Positions 27,801-39,800 of a stretch of DNA of 64,000 nucleotides are shown here, piece after piece. Source of the DNA: Gari tellinella (taxonomy: Eukaryota; Mollusca; Bivalvia; Cardiida; Psammobiidae). Each line of letters starts with the position of its first letter. The first letter of the stretch is position 1. The position numbers and the translations under genes are program-made. Location of the stretch: the NCBI GenBank assembly GCA_922989275.2, contig OV277872.1, positions 26,552,119 through 26,616,118 on the forward strand, written 5' to 3'. The notes under the pieces were generated by a model that was given only the letters and a program-made list of their open reading frames with translations, was not told where the DNA came from and ran no database searches.

Positions 27801-30800
27801 ATATCATACGCTAAGCTTAATTTAGAATTGTTTTATTGTATGTATTAACATATTTAACATCGAAACATCAAATGCACCGTTCAAGTTTCAAACTTACTCT
27901 ATTCCATTTTTGACTCTTTGTATGTGTTTTACACTATATTTTAAAATAACAAACAGTGCAGAATCTGAATGTAGGGCTCGTTAAGAATCCCTCCGATCTG
28001 GTCTTCACTGTTTGCAAAGGACAAACGTACGTTTAAAAAATACACTATTTATTAAGGACGAATGTACTCCTTATTAGGATGTATTGAGTCAATAAAATCA
28101 GTGTTTTCCTTGTTTTAATATAAGTACATGGACAATGGAGTGCCTGGAGCAACTGGACAGAGTGCACGACCACATGTGGGGATGGTTCACAAAGTCGGAA
28201 ACGCCTGTGTAATAACCCAAACCCTGATAATGGCGGGAGAAACTGTACAGGGGAAAACAGAGAAAGTGTTTCTTGCAACAACACCGATTGTCCAGGTATG
28301 ATATTGGTTAGTTATTAACCCATACACTGCCTTACCTCGGGTACAATGAATATTTGCAATAAGTAATGATCCTGATCAGATGCCGCGTAACGCGGCATGT
28401 AATCGGGTTTTACACTGTTTTATGCTAAGTTCAATATTTCTTAAATCAAAAGAGTTATCTTAAGTCTAAGAAATAAAGGCATTCAATAAAAGCGTCTTAA
28501 ATTAATGACGGCATATCTGTGCTAATCCTAAGACAAAGATTACCTATAGACGCTGAAATAATGCTATGTTTTACATGTGTGACGTATTTGAGTACATTGT
28601 TGGAATTGAAGAAGAACAACAATGTCGCGTTTTACAATTCGTAGTGCGTCCATTACCCTAATCTTAAAGTTAACAAATACCTAACATTTTCTGAACATTT
28701 CCATTTTGCAAATCAGATAAGACCGCTGCTCAAAAGAATGTTTGTTTTGCGTTTATTAATGGATACTATTTGATACTTTGAGCCCTTTCCGATTTTTACC
28801 AGCAACAAAATATCTTCGCTTAAAACGACATTGACTACATGTATTCTATATCTCGGACAGACAGCTGCTTGAGGTGAAAGTGGAACAGAGAGCTCCTTTA
28901 GGAGCTTTCTGATTTGCTCTTTTGTTGCTTCCAAGGGGCTGTCACCTGAATTTTGTGCAATAATTTTGGTGGTCGTTTTGGTAGGGTTTTACTGTACATC
29001 TCTAAAACTCTTTTGCTAATCCACTTTATGGTATTCATGATCTGACACAATGTAGATCTAATGTCATATATCTCCAATTCAGGAGAATTATCATTTATGA
29101 AACAGCTAATGACAACCTTTAACATTTAATTAGCAAAGGAGTTTTAGTTTTAGTTTTAATGTATATAATAGAAGAGTTTCGATTTAACCCTCTACTTCAT
29201 GTGCAGTTCCTTTTTCCATCTTTGCAAACAATGTCTACCTTGATCAGACAACTTATGCCAGAGTGGTTTGATGAAGGTCTGCATTGTTTGCGATAAAATC
29301 TCTAATTATTAATTTGACTTTTTGTGTCCCTGTCTGTGGTCAAAGATAAAACATTGGGATCACTTTACCTTTACGTCTACCAGTATGTCATACTTTTACC
29401 CTCATCTATAACCCCTGTTTCCACAAAAGGTTTTAGGATGAAATTACATTTATGAAGAAAAGTGTCTTGCTCTGTTCTTATATAAGAGTTATTCCCCTTC
29501 CACATTTCCTCCTTACCTATACTTTAATGTAAACTTGAAAACTTGAAATGAAATTTCATATGTTTAAGGGATATAAAAAGTGGTAGTTGCTAATACAGAA
29601 TTTATAACCCTGGTACCAATACAGTAAGAGTTACTCCCCTTTTCTATGTGGTATGGTCCTGAATACTCAGGAAAGAGTGAACCTTTAAAACTTTAAAGGT
29701 GAAATTTCACTTATTAATATAGAGAGATTGATGACAGTATAAGATGACAATATTCATGTATTGATACATTACTTCTGCATCATTGGTATGAATATTTGAT
29801 ATTTAACCCCCCCCCCCCTCTTTTTTTATGCCTACTGGCAGGTGACACATGAGTGAGGTAGGCTCATTGAAAATGATAATGGGTGAGGTGGTACTGAGGA
29901 GATTGCTCATGAAGTTGGGTGTTGGAAATATTCATGTGATTACCATAGTCTCCTATAACTCTATATAGAGTGGCAATGTACTCTTTTATCATATATGTTT
30001 GTATTATTTGTTTGATGTACATTGATGAGACAGAAATAAACAATAAACTGTACATGTAGGCGCCACATGTCACTTCATGTTTTTATGTCAATCGTTGTCG
30101 AATGACGATTTACTGACGGTTTTAAAAACGAATTACGGTACTGTTTTAAATCAACGTCAAAAAAACAGAAAATTCATATTGGATCTTTATGCCGTAACTT
30201 TATCTTAGTGTTGTCAATCTCCTATCTCAAACCTAGTGTCCTATGTGTGCTATATAGTAGAATATAGGTTATAATTAATGCCTAGGAGAAAAGGATTAAT
30301 ACTTTACCTAGTGCAGTCCCATCATAATGATAAATGTTTGCTTTGCAGTATGTCCATCAATAGAAGCGCCAGTGAATGGGAGCATCGAGTGTAAGAACGA
30401 CAGTGACACCATAACGTGTACCATATCTTGCAATGAGAGTTATGATTTTGACATTCGACCTTTAGATACCTATACATGTGGGCCTGATACATTCTATGAA
30501 TGGAATTTCCAAACAGATGAGAACCCGGAAAGAAACTTGCCCAAATGTACAAGTAGGTGAATAATGAACATTGCATGAAAGCTTCATTAAACAGATTGTT
30601 CAAAATAATGACTACCTGATTATTATATCATAGGTACAACCATAAGGTAGTCACCTACGTTAAAGTCCCATTGTGTTTTCAGACCTTTTCTCAATGCCTG
30701 AAATACGATAACGGTTAATAATAATGTTTGAACATTCGTATGGGCCAAACTGATCTATGAAATGATGAAGACGGACCTAAATCACGAAAAGGGCGATTTA

Positions 30801-33800
30801 AAATCATAACAAACCGAAAATAGAACGTCTGACATAAACATTTCCACACGGCTTAGTATTACGTGATACAGCCGAATACAACTTCACTGGGGGCAACCGT
30901 ATCTATCTCCGCCCGTCTATCCATCAGTCAGTTAGACTATCACACTTTTTTGTCCGCTCTCTAACTCAACTAATTTTCATCCGATCTTTCACAAACTTGC
31001 TGAGAATGTTCATTGATATAAAATTAAGGTTTAGTTTGATTACTACTAAAATCGCATAAGGTATTTTTGAGTTATTGCCTGTTAATGAATAAAAAATGTT
31101 TTTTTCAGTCATTTTTGCACTCTAAAACAAACAGCTTTTATCGGATATTTACCAAACATGCTGAAAATATTTATTCATATAAAATTAGGTATAGTTTGAT
31201 TATTACTAAAATCGCATGTGGCATATCTGAGTTTTGGCCCTTTATGTATTAAAAAATGACTGTTTTCAGCAAGTTTTGCTCTCTAACACAAATACGTTTT
31301 ATTGGATCTTCACCAAACTTGCTGAAAATGTTCATTGATATAAACTCAAGGTTTAGTTTGATTACTACTAAAATCGCATAAGGTGTATTTGAGTTATTGC
31401 CTTTTTATTAATAAAAAATGACTGTTTCAGTCATTTTTGCACCTTAACACACACAGTTTTTATCGGATATTCACTAAACTTGCTGAAAATATTTAATTAT
31501 ATATGATTTAGGTCTAGTTTGATTATTACAAAAATCGCATGTGGCATGTCTGAGTTTTGGCCCTTTAAGTATTCAAAATGAATGTTTCAGCATTTTTTGC
31601 TTTCTAACACATACAGTTTATATCAGATATTCACCAAACTTGTTGAAAATGTTTATTAATATAAAATCTAGGTCAGTCATCTTAACTACCAAAATCGCAC
31701 AATGCATGTTGGAGTTATTGCCCTTGAATGACTAAAAATTTCATTTTTTAATTATTCAAGGGCAATAACTCAGACATGCCTTAGGCGATTTTGCTAGTTA
31801 TTGAACCTGACCTAGATTCTTTACTAATAAACATTTGTAGCAAGTTTGGTGAAGATCCAAAAAGAAGTGTTTGAGTTAGAGAGCGGACAAGGCTGAACCA
31901 GTCATTTTCAGCAAGCTCAAGGTATAGATTCTCCGTAGATTGTTTTATCGTTTACCCCTAGTGAATAATTATGTACATGTTGTTGTTGGATCTCATAGTG
32001 TTTAACCCTGTGCCTACTGGTCGTAACTTTTAGGAGTTTGCAAACTATTTGAATCTAAAAAGACGCCGCGTAACGCGGCGTCTCATCTGGATCCAAACTG
32101 TTTGACACTCGTCTTAAGGTTTGTTTAATTAAAACAATGCATAAATCTAAACTGAACACATTTTGCAAACGACAATGTCAAAGCAGACGTCGTGCAGCAG
32201 AATAAGGGTTAACAGGGTCATTTCCAGTGCTCCAGCTATAGATGTAAGCGAGAGTAATCTGAACTAATCTAACATTTTCTCACTCATTTCAGCACCGAAT
32301 GATATGGTGTTACTACTGATTAAACCGTCTCTTCGAGACAATTTTAATGAGTATGACACCATTGGGTTTAAAAGCAGAAATAAAGATTTTAGTTTTCGAA
32401 ATACTTCCGTTATCTGGAGCCCTGTATTTACAGAGTTGTCCTTCTTTCCATTCACAAGGGAGGCTCTTTAATTTGTGCAGCACCAAAATATTATAAATAA
32501 AATTTAAAAAGCGAATTTCTTTGATAAAACCGGTTTTTGTGAAAGAATCACGTCCCACGTAGCTCAAATGGGACCCCAAACAACCGTTTTATGCAGGTTT
32601 CTCAAAAACACAATGCGGCTTTAAATACTAAACATATCCCCAGTGTTGTGGGGTAATAATATCGGTATTTAATACCCTTGGATGGTGTCTCAGGCGTTTA
32701 GTTTTAACTAAATTTTAAGTATTCCTAAATTTATGAAGAAATAAAATAAATTCTGAAAGTGGTATAAACAGGTTCAAACATTAAGGTGGTTCGACAGCGG
32801 GCGGCCCGCATCTCGAGTTCCGGAAATGCTGATGACTTTCACCTGATCTTTGCGGCACGTAGAAAATTTAGATAAAGAAAAAATTGATCTGCTTCAGTGT
32901 CTTCTCTGTTAGCACAGTTGGTACGGTGATTTACTAGCAATCCATAGGTTCTAGGTTCGATTCTCACTCGCTTTAAAACTTTTTTTTTAAATAAATTATC
33001 CGATTTTATTGACTAGTCAATCCATAACGCAGTGATTAAAGGACATGCTATGTTTAGTCACGTAATAATGAAAAATATCAGATGCAAGTATAGTCAAGTG
33101 ACAACTAAACTTTGTGAGGATTTATAGCCTAAATGACAGATGGCAGCTTAACACAGGACAAAAGTAATGCTAAAAGATAGATCCTAAAGGAGTTTTTATG
33201 CATTACTTTTGTTATGCATTAAGCAGTCACCTGCCTTTAAAGATCTACAGGCTACCGTATCCAATGGTCCCTTATTACAGGTTTGACTTATGGTATTATT
33301 TAGAGCTGTAGGCATTTTAAAGTTGAACTCAAGGGAGGTTACTCGTTTTGTGTTAACATTTTGTCAGAGTTTCTGGAATTCATGCATAAAATGTAAATTC
33401 CACTGTAGATTTTCATAAAAAAAGTGCGACTAGTAGAACTAAGTAATATCTATCTAATAAGAGTAAAATTAGTGTATGTTAAACAGCTAGATTTTTTGTA
33501 ATTTGAGATTTAGTGACTGTTTCAGAATTTGACTCTTTTAAAATATTGATATTTCCAGAAAATATGTCATGAAATATTTTTGCTTGCACAGTATCTTATA
33601 GTCTCTGTACAGTTTACTTGAATGTACTGAAATTACTGAGTTATATTAGTTTATAAAGAAAATATTCCCGTTTATTAAAAAAGGAGCTTTTCTCGACAAA
33701 AGGTCCTGTCAGAAAATATCGGTACTGTAATTTTTTTTTTATTTTAACGATTGTTCACCCCGATATGGTATATTTCAATTTAATCAAGATTTCAAAGATT

Positions 33801-36800
33801 TCTGACACGGAATAAGCAGACCCGCGAACCACCTTAGACAATATTCATTTGTAACACGCTATCATGTTAGAGTTATGTTAACAAACTTTTGCACTTTGTT
33901 TAGGCTATTTTTTTGAAAATATGTATGGGAGAAACCGTTAATATTTCTCGCTAAAATGTGTGTTGAACAATCACCATTATTTCGTTTGAATCATTAAATA
34001 CTAGAATTTTCTTTTGATCTAACCCACTATGTATAGGTTAGACCATGGTTGCCAGCGAATAAACGATTTAGTTCGAGGGGGCGTAACCCCCGAGAACTAT
34101 GTCGTTTATTCGCGCGCAACCATGGTCTAACCTATTTAGCACTGGCTTGGGCTCGAGGAAAACAAGAAAACCATTCGTTTCTGATTTCTGTTTTAGACGA
34201 AAAAGTCATTTTGTTTGTAATATTTTACTAAAATTGAAAGGTTATTTCAAATGATAAGTTTGAGACATTAAGCATGCTTTAACACCAACATAAATAACGC
34301 TTATTGAAGCTCTATATGTAAGCACAATTCATTAGTAATTGTCTTTAAAGTCTAGGTCTCACTGTACATAATAAAACGTCATGAAGCGTGTGCAATTCAC
34401 CTCTGACCTCAGCTGTTTTTAGAATTGTGACGTCAAATTGCCTTGAGATGACGGAAGCGAGGAATAAGTGAACAGTTTGTTAGTTATTCCATGGTTTGTT
34501 GAAATAAACGATATATTCACAGGTTTTTTAGGCATCTGATTGGCCGAGAGCTCCAAGCCATGTGCTAATGTTTAGTAAATTGGATTATTGTAAGTTCCAA
34601 CGCAGTTAGTTTACTCTTTCACGATACTCACTTTTAAAAGCTGATTATCATTGCAAACAGTTTGGACCAATGACATCTGGTCAGTATTCAAACATTTTGA
34701 AATCCTGTGTAAAAACTATCGGATTTGTGTTTACTGTCTTTTAACAGAAAATTGTCCTCTCTACTTTATTCTTTAAGAAAATTGTCTTCTCTACTGTTTT
34801 CTTTTAATGTAGCAATACAGATGCCTGAAACTCTGACGGTGCACTATGCAGTCAAGTACCTAGATCTATACTGCTCTTCCGAAGAACTTAGAAACACTGC
34901 GAAGAATCGTGTCAATGCACGAGTGAAAGCGACGTTGAACTCGCTACCTTGTATTGCAAGGGGCACCTGCTCACTAGACGCCCTAGAAATAACAGATTGT
35001 TCTGCATCCAAACAACAACGTCGAAGCGTAACAACTGCCGGGATTTCGTTGGACATTTCAACTCAGCCAGATAATGGTGCGTGTTGTGACAGAGTTTCAA
35101 CATACATTTATATGTTGAATATATTTCATTGAACGAGCTTGATAAAAGCATATGTAGCGAGCATAGGCGAGCAACATGCATTTTACCCAACGAGATCAAT
35201 AAATTCACTGCTGAAAAACCCCTCATTTTGATATTCTATTTATCACATAAACAACAACTGACCCAAAATTCGAACGTTCTTTCTTTCAATTTTTCCTCAG
35301 CTATTAGGAAAGAAAACGATTGGTGATAAGTGGTGTTCGGTTTTATTCACTCATAGATAAAAACACCTATTGAACTAAAATAAAAAATAACAACATCAAT
35401 GTGTTGTGAAAAAACTTCTCTTATATTATATTTAAATCTAAAATATATATCTGGTCAAAACAAATTTTTATTGGCTAAAAATGATTATTTGATATTTAGT
35501 TTCGTACGACATTATTTGATATGACGTCACTATTATGGTAACGTCTAAATAAAAATAAAAAAACAACATAAAGTTTATTTTGAGTCAGTGAGCTCTAAAT
35601 AGCCTGATATGCAGTCTAAATTTGCGGGATTGCTCGGGAGAATGTTTTTAGGACACTTTGAAATGTTTCAAACCAGAGTGGTGATATAAGTTTGTCTAGA
35701 TTCTCGAAACGGATTGTTATGTACAGTCGGCGGAGTAGTACAGTATTTTGGTAATTCGAAAAATATATGCACAGTACGCCGTACGGTATTTAAGGAACTC
35801 TTTATTTTGCACGTTTATATGATAAACGATGTCATGGCAAAGATTCGGTAAAGCTACCTGCTTTTATTTACGCTATCAAAATCGCAATGGTTGTATAAAA
35901 GAGAAATACCATACAGGATCTTTCCGCTTAACATTCGTTCTGCGTTATGTAATAATCTTATAGCTGTTTTTAGTTTTAAAGACAGGCGACCAGAATGCGC
36001 ACATAGCCTTACTCTCAGCCGGCTTTTATACACCATCTGCTCGGATATAGAAATTCTTTCTTTTAGTGCATACTCATGTCTGTATAATATGGACATATCC
36101 TCTTTGGTGGAGGAATAAATTAGAGGTGCAAGAATGCCTGTTAAGGGAGTAACGAGTTAAGCACTGAAAACAAGCTGCATTATGAGTGGTAGAAATAGCG
36201 AGTGTCCCTGTCCTAGCAATGTTAATACATGCACATGCGTATGTCTATGAATAAACCTCTTGTCCTTATTGTTTAGATACTGTAACAAATGAAAATTGAT
36301 GTTTCTGTATCTAAAACAGTTAATCTTAGCCACTTTTTACTTCAAAAACTGCTGCCCGGTACAAACAGTTTGGAGTTAGATCAAGCCAAGCGTTTATAAA
36401 GCGTATTAGTTAAGTTTTAGTTCATTCGCAAGCATTTGATTGGTCAGATTTGAGCCTAGGCTCAATTCTGACAAACCAAATACTTGAGAATGAGTTCAGA
36501 CTCAACTCAAACGCTTTATAAACATGGACCCAGATGCTCTGTTAGTCGACGTCTGATAAAGCTCAAAGCTGTTTCATATTTACATTAAATTATATCATAC
36601 ATGGTTTTTTTAACAAAATCATGAAAAACCAAAATTCTTGCATTGTGTGGATGTTTATTTTTTAACCATTTGCCAGCAAATGTAACTACTAACCTCATTT
36701 ACCCCTGAGACTTTAATGGACAATTCCAATTTCAAAATAAGTCTAGTCCATGTTTTACTATTTAGGGTTGATTTTAACAATTAATTTCAAAATGACAAAC

Positions 36801-39800
36801 AGTGTAGACCCTGATCAGAGGGCTCCTTAAGAAGCCCTCTTATCAGGGTCTATACTGGTTGCACGGGAGAAGTATAATCCTCCCATGTACACTGTTTGTA
36901 AATGACGAGTATACTCGTCGCTAGGGTTGAATGTGTTAATCCGTTTAACAAATCCACTGTCGTAGTATGGTCTGTTCCTTAATCAAACTTAGTATTTTTT
37001 AAGCAGTTTGGCTTCTAAGTATTTAAATATTTTTGCACGTCCAAACTGCGCAAGGCGGCGTTCAATCTAAATCTAAACAGATTCACATGTTAGTGTTAAC
37101 AAGCTGGACACTAAAGGAGCTACACGAAAAGAATAATTTATGCCCACCTATACTTTGTAAAGGTGCAATGTCGTCACAAAAGAAAACAAAAAATTCTGAC
37201 GCTGAAATTTCTACTAACGGGGAACACCTATTGTAACATTTTAATAAAGCTTCTCAAATATTAAAATCATTATATTTCAAGCTAATCATATAATGTGACT
37301 ACTATTTCGAATCATCTAAAAGAGACGACCTTAATGAATAGACACACTATAGGATTTGGTGTAGACAAAGATGTTGGTTTTGCTCACCCTTATCTGTTTC
37401 TCTGAAGCTTAGGTTATAAAGCGTTTGAGTTGAGTCTTTGATCGTTTTCAAGCTTTTGATTAGTCAGATTTGAACAAACGCTCACATTATTCTGACCAAC
37501 CAAATATTTGAGAACGATCTCAGACTCAACCCAAATGGCTTACATTTTCAAAAAGCTTGAATCCAGATCAGACGCCGCATTACGCGGCGTCTAATCTCGA
37601 TTCAAGCTTTTTGTCACTCGTCATTATGTTTTGTTCCAGTCAAAATGTTAAATATGTATCTTTCAGAAAAAAGCAGACGGCACTTTTAGTAGACGATTTT
37701 GCAGCAGTAAGAGCGGTAAACATAAATGTCTTGTTTTGGGAACTGTAGCAAGCATCGCTGTAAGGAGGGAGTAGTTGTTCGGAGGACCGTTGATGGGAGG
37801 GAACACTGTATGTTAAACGTCTCAATCTGATTTTTATTGCATTGTAGATCATGCCAATGAGTCTCTACAAGATTTTCAGGACGCATTTAAACAACTACAG
37901 ACTTCCGCGGAAAACGGGAGTTTTACTGTGTACGTTTTTGATGACGAATATGAGATTGATGTAGATTCAACGTTGCTATCAGGGAAAGCAAAGTGTAAAC
38001 CAGGCACAACCAGAGTCAAACATTATTGTGGTAAGTGGTATAAAATAGGGCTGGTTGGATATTTGCCACTGATTGGATAACTCGAGGTCTGATCTGAATC
38101 CAAACTGTTTCTAAATTCGAATGCTATCGTCTCTTATTTTAAATAAAAGAAATGTTTGACATCGTTGTGATCACATTGTGAACCAATCCTTATAGGCTAT
38201 TACATTTAACCCTTTCACTCTAAATGACGCTTTTGTGCGCGTTTGCAAATAGTTTGGGTCCTGCTCAGACGCCGCGTGACGCGGTGTCTGATTAGGACCC
38301 AAACTGTTTGACACTCTTATCGATATTTATGAAGTCAAACAACCTTGATTCTAACTTCGAAACGTGTCTTGCAGACAACAATAATGAAGTTGACGACAAT
38401 AAAGCGGTGAATGGATAAAACTCCCAAGGATAAGTTTTAAAGGGTTAACATACAGTTAGGAAAATCTGAATAAGGGGAGATCCTTTGAAAGCACAGAAAA
38501 CAAAGCAAATACTGAAAATTGCAGACTCGGTTTAATTGAGTCTGTTCATGAGCAATACTGAAATATGCAACAGTGCTCACGCCCCCTAGCACCAGCTTAA
38601 GCGGAATTCAACTTTCAACTGTAAATGCGCTGAAATCAATGATTCCAAAGGACCAGAAAGTATAACAACACTGAGAAGGAAGTACGGGGCGACTTTTTAC
38701 AGCCGCCACACAAGCACTTAACACCTGCTGTTGTGAATTATATAAATCTGAATAAGGGGAGATCCTTTGAAAGCACAGAAAACAAAGCAAATACTGAAAA
38801 AAAGTCATTATTCTTTTCCACTTCAAGCGTTTTGCTAAAGCAATTGTTTCCATTGCAAACAGTTAGAACCGGATCTGACGCCAGATTGCCTGTTTCCTAA
38901 CGTTACCCGATGGTTGACACGGCTCTGGAGGACAGTCTCCGAACTGTTAGTCACTCAGATAAAAGTAACTAGTCAGAATTTTATTTATAAAAGAAGCTGT
39001 TTTTCTATTATTTATTGCATTTTGTGGGCGTTTAGCATCGTGTAAACGCGAAATAATAACGTCTTCTCCAATGTACAGCCGAGGCTCATAAGTCTTTCCC
39101 CAAAATGGCTGCCGTTTTGTTCTCTACTCTAAGCACATGCAAACTTTAAACATCAACCAACTCAAAACGGCAACTCCAACTTACCTGAAACTTTCAGTAT
39201 TTTGAAATAGACCCGTTTTCTTTCAGAATATGCCGAATTACTCTTGGAATACCCTCATAAAGTGATTGTACATAGGCCTGACTGTAACGATCCCAAATGC
39301 AAAGAACATGCCTGATAAGCTCATGCTTAATTTTGAGATTCACTTCACGCTTGCACAAGTTAGTTTTCAAAGATTTCCACACATTTTTTATTATATTTAA
39401 GTCTGGGCTTTAGGCTGGTCGAACAATTGTCGGCATATTACCGTTCCTTTACCATTCGATGGCGAGTCTAGATTTATGCCGGTTAACATAGTCATCTTAG
39501 GCACTGTAGGGCCTATTTTAGAGTTTTTTAACAATAACTGGCCACAAATGTATAACTAGAGTTTCAATATATTTCTTGGAATTGATATTACCATCAACTG
39601 GTGTCAGGGTTCCAACTTTATCATATGTTTTACAGCACCTGAACACAACAGATGCTTTGCAATATGGAGTGGGGTCGGCATGGTTTTCTGTGGTCTCCGA
39701 TACCCTCCCACTTCGGATCTTGTATTCGCAGTTCCCTCACTCTCGAAATCTCTTTTATAAATTTGAAATGGTAGATCTATCGATGTTTACCGATCGTGAA

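Larger units (their letters stand above)
26352..28124. other. Intron with several MITEs
   Basis: It holds a degenerate hairpin repeat at about 26,490-26,720 (ACTGCTGCAATACCGTCTGC, ACGAGTGACAAAAGATT), the hairpin at 26812-26922 and the MITEs at 26968-27196 and 27247-27446. Bases 27,450-28,124 are unrecognised. Confidence 0.6.
30553..34812. other. Intron of 4.3 kb, repeat-rich
   Basis: It holds the elements at 30951-31890, 32002-32213, 32290-32425, 32782-33837 and 34034-34134. At 30,745-30,820 a short tail (AAATCACGAAAAGGGCGATT, TAAAATCATAACAAACC) resembles a SINE 3' end. The rest is unrecognised. Confidence 0.6.
35077..37847. other. Intron with decayed MITEs and hairpins
   Basis: It holds a decayed AACCCWTTACCC-family copy at about 35,960-36,160 (GGAGGAATAAATTAGAGGTG, GGAGTAACGAGTTAA) and hairpins at 36390-36524 and 37411-37543. 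An inverted hairpin with AGACCCTGATCAGAGGGCTC lies at 36,800-36,865, a palindrome remnant at 37,295-37,410, and a GACGCCGCATTACGCGGCGT hairpin at 37,555-37,612. The rest is unrecognised. Confidence 0.6.

Noticed and set aside
34725..35132. 135-codon ORF read as a complete small gene starting at 34725
   Set aside because: Only 34813-35076 lies between good splice sites and matches the module pattern; the ends of the ORF are intron.
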